A program made the position numbers and the translations under genes. A stretch of 64,000 nt of DNA, taken from NCBI GenBank assembly GCA_020636775.1, contig JACJXF010000008.1:30612-94611 (forward strand), written 5' to 3'. The notes under the pieces are model-generated. The model saw only the letters and a list, made by a program, of their open reading frames with translations. It was not told the origin of the DNA and made no database searches. The stretch comes from Bacteroidales bacterium (GTDB lineage Bacteria; Bacteroidota; Bacteroidia; Bacteroidales; GCA-2748055). Positions 8,265 through 16,676 of the stretch are shown here, in pieces (within the stretch, counting starts at the first letter, position 1; each line of letters starts with the position of its first letter).

Positions 8265-9116
8265 TCAGTTAAACCGATCATCACCCTCTATCTTCCGAAA
8301 AGGTTTCTGAAAAAAATCATTAACGGTTTTATTGAATTGTTCTGCATAGTTGATTAGTGTGGAATGACCTGATTCAGGAAGTATCCACAAATAGGAATCT
8401 TTGATATTCTGAAAAATCAACATGGTATGCTCCGGAAGAATCACATCATGATCTCCGCCTATAACCAAAGTGGGGCAGCTTATGGTGTGCAGCTGCTCTA
8501 AACTGATCTGAGGCTCATAAATCATCATGTTATTTAGTTTATAGGCATTTTTTATCGCAGGGGTCTGCTCTTTTTTCAGTAATTCCTTGCAATATTTAAT
8601 GGTTGAATAATAAGCATAGGGATCAACAGCTGTAGTATCGGGCCAGAGATTAGCACCGGTGATTGCCAGTTTTCTGACTTTTTCAGGATGACGAATAGCG
8701 AGTAAGAGTCCGTCAATACCTCCGTCGCTCCATCCAAGAACATAGCAGGAATCAAGTTTCAGAGTATCAAGCAGGGCATTCAGATCATCTGTCATCATCT
8801 CGTAGCTAAGGGAATCATTAGGGTCTACTGATTTCCCCTGCGAGCGGCTGTCGGCCAGGATGACTTTAAAGTTTTGGGAGAAATAGGGGACCTGCTTCGA
8901 AAAATTATTGATCGATCCTCCATTCCCGTGAATAATAAGTAAAGGCATACCTTGTCCGTAAATCTCATAATACATTTTGAATCCCCGCGTTGAAATGTAA
9001 TGCCCGGCATCAGGGTTGTCACCGATTTTTATTTTCTTAAAATCGGGATGGCTCTGAGAAAATCCCAAAATTGTAAGAAAAACTGCGAAGAGAGATACAA
9101 GAAATCTTTTTGACAT
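8265..9116 (-). CDS. Exported alpha/beta-fold hydrolase
   Basis: 283 residues with a signal peptide (cleavage near LGFSQ). Classical alpha/beta-hydrolase: HGNGG at 63-67 forms the oxyanion region, GWSDG holds the nucleophile Ser130, Asp222 or Asp224 in GGDHDVILP is the acid, and His251 in PESGHST the base. DSRSQGKS after strand 4 is typical of the hydrolase/esterase branch. It is followed upstream in transcription by a proline-iminopeptidase-like gene 14 bp away and an M1 peptidase, all on the same strand, so it may belong to a peptide or ester turnover operon. Substrate cannot be read from sequence. Confidence 0.8.
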   Translation of the reverse strand: MSKRFLVSLFAVFLTILGFSQSHPDFKKIKIGDNPDAGHYISTRGFKMYYEIYGQGMPLLIIHGNGGSINNFSKQVPYFSQNFKVILADSRSQGKSVDPNDSLSYEMMTDDLNALLDTLKLDSCYVLGWSDGGIDGLLLAIRHPEKVRKLAITGANLWPDTTAVDPYAYYSTIKYCKELLKKEQTPAIKNAYKLNNMMIYEPQISLEQLHTISCPTLVIGGDHDVILPEHTMLIFQNIKDSYLWILPESGHSTLINYAEQFNKTVNDFFQKPFRKIEGDDRFN

Positions 9117-9130
9117 GGTAATGGGGTATT

Positions 9131-10057
9131 TTAGCTTGTGATTCTTTTTAATTCGGTTTTCAGCATTTTGAAATTTTCAGGATCATAACCCGAGTGGCCG
9201 GCATTCATGATATTGAGTTTTGAAATATTTAATGCGGCATGCAATCGGAAGGCCATAACAGGTGGACAAATAAAATCATATCTTCCATGAACAATGCTGG
9301 TTTTGATATTTTTTATTTTATCTGCATTGTTCATGATGAAGTCTTCTGGGAGGAAACAATTATTTTTAATAAAGTGCGCCTCCAGGATAGCCATGGATTT
9401 GTAAGAAAAAGCATTTAGTATTTCTTCTGTGTTCTCTATTTTCCGTATGGTGTAAAACGACATTTCATAATAGGCCCACTCGTATGCGAACTTATCGCTG
9501 ATCTTTTTGTCGGACGACAACATGTTTTCCAGGTAATAATCGGCTGGTCTGACTCCCTTTTTAAGAAGTTTTGCAAACCGATCCCAGACATCCGGGAAAA
9601 ATTCCTTAATACCGCCTCCAATATAATGATCCAGAGAATAGCGGTTAGCCAGCCATATCCCGCGTAAAATAAGTCCCAGAACCCGCTTTGGATTGTGAAT
9701 GGCATAGCAGAGGGCAAGGGTGCTTCCCCAGGATCCTCCAAAAACATAAATTTTATCAAAATGCAGGTAATCCAGAATGAGATCAATATCCTGAACAAGG
9801 TCGGGGGTGGTATTATTTTCAATGGAGCCAAAGGGGGTGCTTCTTGAAGATCCCCTTTGGTCGAAGAGAATCACATTATATCTTCTTCTGTCAAAAAACT
9901 TTTTATCATTATCCGAAAACCCTGCTCCGGGTCCTCCATGTAGGAAAATTACGGGTATACCTTTAGGGTTTCCGAATAACTCGTAGTAGAGTTTATGCCC
10001 GGCGGATACCTTAATAAAACCTTTCTGATAGGGTTCCTGATCTGGAGTTCTTGCCAT
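9131..10057 (-). CDS. pip: Proline iminopeptidase-like hydrolase (peptidase family S33)
   Basis: 308 residues, no signal peptide, so cytoplasmic. HGGPG at 40-44 and FDQRGSSRS are diagnostic of the S33 proline iminopeptidase group. GGSWGS holds the nucleophile Ser109, with Asp261 in HGRYDFICPP and His288 in AGHSGYD completing the triad. The family removes N-terminal proline from peptides. It sits between an M1 metallopeptidase gene (ending 9 bp upstream) and an exported hydrolase (14 bp downstream), consistent with an operon whose exported M1 enzyme yields peptides that this enzyme trims in the cytoplasm. That division of labour is inferred. Related S33 members hydrolyse other small amides, so specificity is not certain. 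Confidence 0.8.
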   Translation of the reverse strand: MARTPDQEPYQKGFIKVSAGHKLYYELFGNPKGIPVIFLHGGPGAGFSDNDKKFFDRRRYNVILFDQRGSSRSTPFGSIENNTTPDLVQDIDLILDYLHFDKIYVFGGSWGSTLALCYAIHNPKRVLGLILRGIWLANRYSLDHYIGGGIKEFFPDVWDRFAKLLKKGVRPADYYLENMLSSDKKISDKFAYEWAYYEMSFYTIRKIENTEEILNAFSYKSMAILEAHFIKNNCFLPEDFIMNNADKIKNIKTSIVHGRYDFICPPVMAFRLHAALNISKLNIMNAGHSGYDPENFKMLKTELKRITS

Positions 10058-10066
10058 TTATAATTA

Positions 10067-12046
10067 TTACTGCTTACTTCGGTTCCATTCGTTATTTTTC
10101 CTGTTAACGTCTGGCAAAACATGCTCCGGATCCAGGATTACCTTATCGACAATTCCGGTTGAAGCATATCTGAAAGTCCAGGTTCCTCCTCTTTGCCATA
10201 TTTCAACAGGAAGCTGAACACTTTCCTTTTTTCCGTTGGTCTGCGTTATTTCAATAATGCAAGGTAATATCATTTTACCTTTATTTTCAATAGTAATAAG
10301 TATTCCTTTTGAAGGATCGTTATTATAATATTTCACGGCAGTTACAGCCTGATCCAGTGTCCATGTAGTATAGAACCATTCTTTCCAGAACCAGTTTAAA
10401 TCGTCACCCGCTGCATTATTCATGCAATTGAAAAAGTCGTAGGGTGTAGGGTGCTTAAATGCCCAGGATTTGGTGTAATACTGAAATGCGTAGTCGAATC
10501 TTTCTTTTCCCAGCACAACATTACGAAGTACATTTAGACCGTAGGCAGTTTTTCCATAATACAGATCTGTTTCATTCAGATCCATTGCCTCGGGGACTAC
10601 CATTAACTCATCGTGTTGCAACGGAAGCTTGCTGATATTCAGATTAGCCCAGTAGTTTTCATTATAGAGAGTGTCGTCGTTTTTATATTCCCCCTGATTA
10701 AAAACTTCAGTTGCACGGTAGTTTATGTAGGAATTAAATCCTTCATCCTGCCACATATATTTTCTCTCGTTTGAGCCAACAAGCATGGGATACCAGTTGT
10801 GACCTATTTCATGGGATATTAAAAACCACAGCTTGCTGGTTTTATCATCAGGACTGCAAAATATCATTCCCGGGTATTCCATTCCAGTTACCCAGGCACC
10901 AATATTTACTGCGTTATTCCAGGGATATTCAAAGAATTCGCGGGAGTAATATTCGATACTCTCTTTAAGATACTCGGTAGCTCTTGACCATCCGTCTTTC
11001 CCTGCCGATTCGGGAAGGTAGGCCGACATGGCCATTGCAGTTCTGCCTGAAGGAAGGTGAACGCTTGCGGCGTCCCACACCAGCGCATTTGAGGCAACCC
11101 AGGCAATATCTCTTGAGTTTTTCATGGTAAAGTGCCATGTAAGACTTCCATTTTTATCAGAAGGCATTTTCCTTTTGCCGATCTCTTCGGGACTTATTAT
11201 AGTAACCGTTTTATCGCTTTTTGACGCAAGTGCAAGTCTTTTGTTTTCCTCTGGTGTAAGCACCTGCTCGGGATTTTGTAAATCCCCTGAACCATAAACT
11301 ATCATATCGGAGGGTGCTGTTATGTAATAGTCAAAATTCCCATACTCACAATAAAACTCACCAACTCCCATGTATGGCAGGGTGTTCCATCCTTCAACAT
11401 CATCATAAACGCACATACGGGGATACCATTGTGCAAGTTCAAATACCTGACCCCTTGGGGTTGATATTCTGCCCATACGATCGGAGCCGTAACCAGGAAT
11501 GAAAAAACTGTAATTTATGGTAATGCTTATCCGGTCTCCGTTTGCAGTCATGGGTGACAAAAGTCTCAATTGCATCCGGGTATCCTCAATCAAAGGTTTC
11601 ACTAAGTAATTTTCTCCATTATGATGAACCGTAACACCTGAAACATGGTAACCTGCTTTTGGGTATCCTGATGTACTCCATCGACTCCCCAGATAACTGG
11701 TCGCGGCAGCAGATCTTGATGAAGGTTCGTAAACATTCTGGTCCAATTGCAGCCAGAGGTAGTCGAGTCTGTCGGGACTGTTATTGGTATAGGTGATGGT
11801 TACATCAGCATTGATGGTGGTATCTTTTGCATTCAGGCTGGCATGAATCAGATAGTCGGCCGTATTTTGCCAATATGCAGGTCCGGGAGTTCCGTTAGCT
11901 GATCGGAAAGAGTTACCAGGGGGAGGGTTAAAAGTGGGGAGGTAAAAATCCTTTGGATTATACCCGGCGTCATTTTGAACCTGGGTTTGCGCAAATAAAA
12001 AACTCAGACTTATCAATTTAAGGCTGAGCAATAGTATCTTTTTCAT
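10067..12046 (-). CDS. Exported M1-family metallopeptidase
   Basis: 659 residues from the ATG at 12046, which starts a signal peptide ending in FAQ near residue 20; the frame is open 24 codons further but without signal character. The M1 core has GMEYP at 388-392 (the position of the GxMEN exopeptidase motif), the zinc site HEIGHNW at 412-418, and the third ligand Glu435 in WQDEGFN, with the canonical H-E-x-x-H-x18-E spacing. The N-terminal half is the beta-sandwich typical of the family. GMEYP differs from GAMEN, as in many Bacteroidota M1 proteins. It should release N-terminal residues from peptides in the periplasm. First gene of a likely three-gene operon with the S33 peptidase and the exported hydrolase. 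Confidence 0.9.
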   Translation of the reverse strand: MKKILLLSLKLISLSFLFAQTQVQNDAGYNPKDFYLPTFNPPPGNSFRSANGTPGPAYWQNTADYLIHASLNAKDTTINADVTITYTNNSPDRLDYLWLQLDQNVYEPSSRSAAATSYLGSRWSTSGYPKAGYHVSGVTVHHNGENYLVKPLIEDTRMQLRLLSPMTANGDRISITINYSFFIPGYGSDRMGRISTPRGQVFELAQWYPRMCVYDDVEGWNTLPYMGVGEFYCEYGNFDYYITAPSDMIVYGSGDLQNPEQVLTPEENKRLALASKSDKTVTIISPEEIGKRKMPSDKNGSLTWHFTMKNSRDIAWVASNALVWDAASVHLPSGRTAMAMSAYLPESAGKDGWSRATEYLKESIEYYSREFFEYPWNNAVNIGAWVTGMEYPGMIFCSPDDKTSKLWFLISHEIGHNWYPMLVGSNERKYMWQDEGFNSYINYRATEVFNQGEYKNDDTLYNENYWANLNISKLPLQHDELMVVPEAMDLNETDLYYGKTAYGLNVLRNVVLGKERFDYAFQYYTKSWAFKHPTPYDFFNCMNNAAGDDLNWFWKEWFYTTWTLDQAVTAVKYYNNDPSKGILITIENKGKMILPCIIEITQTNGKKESVQLPVEIWQRGGTWTFRYASTGIVDKVILDPEHVLPDVNRKNNEWNRSKQ

Positions 12047-12206
12047 AATTAGTTGATTAGTATAGCTTTTAAAACATCTGATAATATAAATGGTTCGAAA
12101 ATGGCAATTCTGAAGCACAGGTATCCGGAATCATTGAATACCATCTATAGAAAGAATCCGGGAAATTAAGGTAAGTGAAAATGAAAAAACAATCCTGATA
12201 AATCAG

Positions 12207-13733
12207 TTACCAAATGAATAGTTTCCCTGTATCCCAAATTTCATTTTCAACCGCAACTCTGTATAAATACATTCCTGGTGTTAAATCGGGAAGCTGGATT
12301 TCAATACTCGTGGATGGTGATGTCATGGGCAAAGACTTCGTTTGAAGGATTATTCTGCCTTGAACGTCAAGGATAAAAACTGAGTAGTTGCCATTAATAT
12401 TTGATGAAAAAGAAATATTGACCTTCTCAGAAGCCGGATTTGGATAACAAGAGCTTTTACCTAAGGTTGACAGGCGGCTGATTTTCACTGATGACGAGCC
12501 ATAGTCAGATTCAAAACATCCAAGGTCGGGGGCACTGCCATGGAAATTTAATCCAACATCAACGCCGGCATCAATGAGATTGCTTCCTTCTGCAAGCTGC
12601 AAGTAAGAAATATAAGGTAAACTTCCATCTTCATTGCGTATACCATATGCTTCGCTTTCGTTGATGCTTACAAAGTCGGCCTCTGAAACAGTAACTGAAC
12701 CAAGCCAGCTGTTGGCTGCCTGAATGGCAAAATTGGCAATATTACCAGTCTCACCTAGAACCAGACAGTTTTTTATTACCAGTTCCTTACCGGTAGCAAG
12801 AGGTTTATAAATCACATAATTTCCGCCTGTATTGTTATGAGCTGAGCAGTTGAATAAAGTCATTGAGCCCATGTTGCTGTTTTGGTCGAATCCCTTGGCT
12901 TTATTTTTAAAGGAAAGACAATTCTTAAGAATAAAATCATGTCTTAAGGTTTTGTCATCACTGCCTCCCATTTTAAAACCATTGCCATTAGCCTGTGGTC
13001 CGGGATCTGAACCGTTTTCGAGATATCCGTTTTCAAATGCCCAGGAATTTTCAATTATTGTGGAAACATTGTCACTTCCCCTGAGGTATCCATCCCAGCC
13101 ATCATCGCAATTTTTCCAGGCGCGACAGCCATAAAAATAGTTTTCCACTCCTATGTCTAATTTTGCCGCAAAACCATCAGCGTCTCCGTAATCTGGCGGG
13201 TCTGCATTGTAATACGAATCGCAATTTATCACCTGGTTATATGATGCGCCGCCTCCCATTTGAAGACCAGTATCACGGTTCCTGTAAAAGGCACAATTTA
13301 CAATTCTGTTAAAGCTGCCGTTGTTTATATTCATTCCGTTGTCACCTGCTCCAAAAATGTCAAAACCTTCGATATGCCAGTAACTGGCAGTAAGGTATAT
13401 TCCACGGTTTGAGCCGCTAAGTGCCTGGGCAGAAAAGTCAAGTAAAGCCCGCTCTCCGGGGTAGGACATTAAATGGTAAAACATTGTTTCAGTGCCACTT
13501 TTATTTATCTGAATGGTTGCGTTTAATGGGTATGTTCCCGCTCTTACAAAGATTGTATCTCCTGATGTAGCAGTTTCGATTCCTTTATTAATACTTTGAA
13601 ATGGAAATTCAATGCTCCCCGGGTTGGAATCATCGCCATTCAGGGAAACAAAATAAGTTTCTGCATAGCTATTGAATACAGTCACTAAGCAAAGAATGAA
13701 AAAAGCTGGTATTCTGGAGATCAATCGTTTCAC
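12207..13733 (-). CDS. PL9-like right-handed beta-helix protein (pectate lyase) with T9SS tail
   Basis: 508 residues from a GTG at 13733, followed by a signal peptide (cleavage near SYA). The body is a right-handed parallel beta-helix. Aspartates 186, 210, 211 and 214 (in DADGFAAKL and CDDGWDGY) and Lys254 (in GNGFKMGG) match the calcium ligands and catalytic lysine described for PL9 pectate lyase, including the 24-residue gap between the first two aspartates. The last ~80 residues (CYPNPASEKVNISF to GMYLYRV) are a type A T9SS sorting domain. It should therefore be a surface or secreted polyuronate lyase. A TAnnTTTG -7 element lies at 13782-13789. No transporter (SusCD) genes are adjacent. 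Confidence 0.85.
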   Translation of the reverse strand: MKRLISRIPAFFILCLVTVFNSYAETYFVSLNGDDSNPGSIEFPFQSINKGIETATSGDTIFVRAGTYPLNATIQINKSGTETMFYHLMSYPGERALLDFSAQALSGSNRGIYLTASYWHIEGFDIFGAGDNGMNINNGSFNRIVNCAFYRNRDTGLQMGGGASYNQVINCDSYYNADPPDYGDADGFAAKLDIGVENYFYGCRAWKNCDDGWDGYLRGSDNVSTIIENSWAFENGYLENGSDPGPQANGNGFKMGGSDDKTLRHDFILKNCLSFKNKAKGFDQNSNMGSMTLFNCSAHNNTGGNYVIYKPLATGKELVIKNCLVLGETGNIANFAIQAANSWLGSVTVSEADFVSINESEAYGIRNEDGSLPYISYLQLAEGSNLIDAGVDVGLNFHGSAPDLGCFESDYGSSSVKISRLSTLGKSSCYPNPASEKVNISFSSNINGNYSVFILDVQGRIILQTKSLPMTSPSTSIEIQLPDLTPGMYLYRVAVENEIWDTGKLFIW

Positions 13734-14124
13734 TGGATAATTGCTTTGGTCTGAATCAGATTATTTTATAGTACTGGTGACCAAAGGTAATGAAACAGGA
13801 GTATTTATTATCCTTAAAGTGCGGTTTTAACAGGAAAACAAAATCACAAGTCTAATAGTACATTCAGATAATCAGATTATTAAGTGCATCAGGAGCCTTA
13901 ATCGGAAAACCTGTATATTCCAGAAAAAACGAAATTATTTTAGGTAAATATCACTGGAGAAGTATATTATCCATTCAGTTATTTTCCTCCGGTTTAGCCG
14001 GATATAAGCTGCGGGCAATAATTTACCAACGGATAGCTTCTGAATAATGCAGGCCGTTCGCACAGACCAGAATTTTACTCCGGCGAATGGTATAAAATAT
14101 AAACTCAAGGGAATCTTAAGCTAT
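13734..14124. other. Intergenic region upstream of the PL9-like gene
   Basis: 391 bp. The part nearest the lyase gene holds a minus-strand TACCTTTG (13782-13789) that fits the Bacteroidota -7 box; no matching -33 TTG was seen at the expected distance. The rest shows no gene, repeat or terminator I can support. Confidence 0.4.
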
Positions 14125-15006
14125 TTAAAACTTCAGTCCCAGTCCGATCACAGCAGTCCAGACTTCGCAATACTGTTTTCTGGGAGGAACTGAGGCTGTT
14201 TCGCCTGAAGCACCTGTCAGAATATTTTTTTCAAATTTAAATGAACCCTGATGAAAATCAGCATTCCCTAATATCTGCCATCTGTCGGTCAGATTATATA
14301 TAAGTCCTCCTCCCACTGTGTAGAGAACAGCACTTGCAGTTATACTGCTCTTTTTTATCCATCCGGATATGCTGCCATAGCTTATGGAATAGGTGACTTC
14401 AGGTTCTTTTAATCGTGCAAATCCTATACCTGCATGTCCTTCAAATGTCAGCCTCTCAACAGGATAAACAAATTCAGGACCGAAAATAATTGCATTGGTT
14501 TTATATTTGACCGTATTGTTTTCTACCGGCAGACTATACAGATAACTTAAGGCTTTCCCGACTATTTCCGCATGGTATTCATTTGAATAATTGATTCCTT
14601 TTACAAAAAATCCAAATTTCGGAACAATTAAAAAGGCGTAATTCACATTAAAACTTAGGCCATTTCCTGCATATCCTGATTCCTCTTTAAAGATATCATC
14701 ACTCGCAAAATCATTTCTGGGAATGGAAAAGCCCATTGAAAAATCAATTCTGTTTCTTTTGGAGCTGATGGGCTTAATTTTATTTGCCGGCTTTTCATCC
14801 GAGATATTGAGGTATAGTATTTCTTTTTTTTGAATCATTGTCTCCATGGGATTCCGGGTATTTTCCAGAATATAATAGCAGTTTAAACTGTCAAGCTTTG
14901 TCACGTGACAATTTATTACACGACCATCCTTTAAATACAGCTTATCCTGCGATTTGGCAATAATGGGTAGAATTGATAAAATAATGATCAGAATAGTACT
15001 TTTCAT
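14125..15006 (-). CDS. Outer membrane beta-barrel-like protein, unknown function
   Basis: 293 residues with a signal peptide (cleavage near AKSQ). Residues 21-70 form a small beta-rich domain opening DKLYLKDGRVINCHVTKLD, a pattern seen at the N-terminus of several Bacteroidota envelope proteins. From about residue 85 the sequence alternates in amphipathic strands with aromatic girdle residues and ends in GLGLKF, the C-terminal aromatic expected of a barrel. No enzyme motif. Long gaps flank it, so it is probably transcribed alone. Role not predictable. Confidence 0.6.
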   Translation of the reverse strand: MKSTILIIILSILPIIAKSQDKLYLKDGRVINCHVTKLDSLNCYYILENTRNPMETMIQKKEILYLNISDEKPANKIKPISSKRNRIDFSMGFSIPRNDFASDDIFKEESGYAGNGLSFNVNYAFLIVPKFGFFVKGINYSNEYHAEIVGKALSYLYSLPVENNTVKYKTNAIIFGPEFVYPVERLTFEGHAGIGFARLKEPEVTYSISYGSISGWIKKSSITASAVLYTVGGGLIYNLTDRWQILGNADFHQGSFKFEKNILTGASGETASVPPRKQYCEVWTAVIGLGLKF

Positions 15007-15173
15007 GATACCGAAATAGAAAATTATGGCAATAATACATTGCTATATCTAAGGTAAAATAAAACAGCAGAAAAAACTATTCCGGTGTGGAAAAAGATAA
15101 TTCGAATCGACTTTAAGAGAGGCGGGTATTGAGGAGCATAGATCGGGAGAGAAGAGCAGAAGAAGGGTTCAGG

Positions 15174-15198
15174 CCTGTGGAGTGTTGAGTTCCACAGG
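15174..15198 (-). terminator. Possible transcription-stop hairpin after flavodoxin
   Basis: CCTGTGGA (15174-15181) and TCCACAGG (15191-15198) form an 8-bp stem with a 9-nt loop, starting 24 bp past the flavodoxin stop. There is no T-run, so rho-independent function is doubtful. Confidence 0.3.
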
Positions 15199-15222
15199 AT
15201 TATTTACTGCTTTCTTGATCCA

Positions 15223-15750
15223 TCAAAACTCAAAATCAGGTTTAAGTTTGGAAATCCATTTTTCTATTCTTTCTGAAGTCAGATCGTATTCATTGTCTTC
15301 ATCTATGGGTAAACCAAGGAACAATCCATCCTTGTTTAATGCTTCTGAATCAGTAAAAGTGTAGCCTTCTGTCTCAGTATACCCAAATATTTCAGCTTTT
15401 TTATTTGCGATTTTAGAATGAAGATGCGCTATTCCGTCGGCAAAATGTTCGGGGTATAATACACTGTTTCCAAGTCCGACAATAGCTGCCTTTTTATTCT
15501 CAAAGCTAATTTCATCAATCTTCCTGAAAAAATCCTGCCATTCATCAACAATCATTTGATTGCTCCAATGATCTGCACCTACAGTAGACCCAACAAATAT
15601 GAACTGATCGTATTTCTTTAAATTTTCCTTCACGACTTTATTAGCCGGAATTATATCAACTTTCTCATTCCCAATAATCTCTCCAAGCTTAATTGTTACG
15701 TTGTTAACGTTTCCGCCTTCCGGACTGAAAAATACTGCAGTTTTGTTCAT
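15223..15750 (-). CDS. fldA: Flavodoxin
   Basis: 175 residues, no signal peptide. Flavodoxin fold: N-terminal strand KTAVFFSPEGGNV leads into the FMN phosphate loop, FIFVGSTVGADHWSNQ is the 50s/60s loop that contacts the isoalloxazine, and AAIVGLGNSVLYPEHFADG is the third FMN loop followed by the long-chain insert; DSEALNKDGLFLGLPIDEDNE is typical of long-chain flavodoxins. The phosphate loop reads S-P-E-G-G-N-V rather than the usual [ST]-x-T-G-x-T. It would carry single electrons in place of ferredoxin, often under iron limitation. Monocistronic; no iron-box was recognised. Confidence 0.85.
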   Translation of the reverse strand: MNKTAVFFSPEGGNVNNVTIKLGEIIGNEKVDIIPANKVVKENLKKYDQFIFVGSTVGADHWSNQMIVDEWQDFFRKIDEISFENKKAAIVGLGNSVLYPEHFADGIAHLHSKIANKKAEIFGYTETEGYTFTDSEALNKDGLFLGLPIDEDNEYDLTSERIEKWISKLKPDFEF

Positions 15751-15987
15751 AATGTTAGGATTAAACGAATCATTAAAATTGATGAATTAAATTGATTTGG
15801 CCTCTTTTACATGAATTATTGACGTATCGAAATCAAAAATAGGAATTTTTTATTTATTCAAATCATATTTTTAAGACATGCGTTGCGCAATACCATGGCA
15901 AAACCTCCGCTAATGCAATTCATTAAACACATTTTCCTTAAGTACAGTCAGAATCTTCGGCTTATTCTTCCTCCTCTGTCCGGACCG

Positions 15988-16009
15988 GGATTAAGCAGAT
16001 TTATGGATT
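15988..16009 (+). repeat. Left arm of inverted repeat flanking GxxExxY gene
   Basis: GGATTAAGCAGATTTATGGATT. Its reverse complement matches 16552-16573 at 20 of 22 positions. The arm overlaps the end of the GxxExxY gene and supplies its last codons (NPVNP and stop). Confidence 0.75.
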
Positions 16010-16399
16010 AACAGGATTATACTTTGAATTTATGAGGCGCTTGAACTCCAGGCTTTTACTTCCGAAATTAATTAATAATCCAATTTCCAGATTATATGCT
16101 TCAAGGTAGTTTATTGCCTGTGCAAAATGAACATCTTCAAGTTTTATAACTGCTTTTATTTCAAGGGAAATGATATCCTTTATCAGAAAATCAACCCTAC
16201 GGGTACCAATACGAACTCCCCTGTAGAATATAGGCATAACAAATTCACGTTTATATTCCAGGTCGAAAAGAGGTAATTCAATTTCCAAAGCTCTTTGGTA
16301 AATTACTTCCTGGAAACCATTTCCAAGAATTTTATGAACCTCCATTGATGCTCCTATAATTCTTCCCGTAATATCCTTGTATTTATAATCCTCATGCAT
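16001..16399 (-). CDS. GxxExxY protein (PD-(D/E)XK nuclease-like)
   Basis: 132 residues. The name-giving motif is at 28-34 (GFQEVIY), preceded by LGNGF. VDFLI (Asp70) and LEIKAV (Glu80, Lys82) give the D-x9-E-x-K signature of the PD-(D/E)XK nuclease superfamily to which this family is assigned. Cellular role unknown; the family occurs in many Bacteroidota as solitary genes. Here it lies between inverted copies of a 22-bp sequence (15988-16009 and 16552-16573), and the last residues NPVNP are encoded by the repeat itself. There is no other gene within 250 bp on the left. This arrangement suggests a mobile or repeat-associated cassette, which is my inference. Confidence 0.85.
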   Translation of the reverse strand: MHEDYKYKDITGRIIGASMEVHKILGNGFQEVIYQRALEIELPLFDLEYKREFVMPIFYRGVRIGTRRVDFLIKDIISLEIKAVIKLEDVHFAQAINYLEAYNLEIGLLINFGSKSLEFKRLINSKYNPVNP

Positions 16400-16551
16400 A
16401 TTATTAATTCAACTTAATAATACATAATTTCAATAATCAAAAGTTAAAGAAATTGAAGTGGAAATATTAATTCCTTACTATTAAATATTAATGTATTGAC
16501 AAGTCAGATTATAGTATAAGAGAATCGTTTTTTCTGAAAAAAAATCTGTTC

Positions 16552-16573
16552 AATCCTCAAATCTGCTTAATCC
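16552..16573 (-). repeat. Right arm of inverted repeat flanking GxxExxY gene
   Basis: AATCCTCAAATCTGCTTAATCC, inverted relative to 15988-16009 with two mismatches. It lies about 150 bp upstream of the GxxExxY start and just before the lysS terminator. Confidence 0.75.
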
Positions 16574-16593
16574 TGTCAAAGACAATTAGGTAC

Positions 16594-16622
16594 AAAAAAG
16601 CCCCAATCATCCGATTGAGGCT
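16594..16622 (-). terminator. Rho-independent terminator of lysS
   Basis: On the minus strand GCCTCAATC and GATTGGGGC form a 9-bp stem (one G-U pair, 4-nt loop; plus-strand 16600-16621), followed directly by six T residues (plus-strand A-run 16594-16599). It lies about 53 bp after the lysS stop. Confidence 0.8.
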
Positions 16623-16641
16623 CATAATAATCATTGAAATA

Positions 16642-16676
16642 ATTAGCACATTAGCACATCAGCACATCAGCACATT
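16642..16676. repeat. Short tandem repeat (TAGCACAT/CAGCACAT) at the lysS stop codon
   Basis: Four units of the type ATTAGCACA / TTAGCACAT / CAGCACAT follow each other and end on the lysS TAA (16675-16677). Runs of this sequence are a familiar intergenic element in Bacteroidota. Confidence 0.6.

Noticed and set aside
8009..8284. 91-codon minus-strand open frame covering the repeat at 8206
   Set aside because: Its CLPVGRG peptide comes from the palindromic repeat; it overlaps the signal peptide region of the barrel gene and has no protein-like features.
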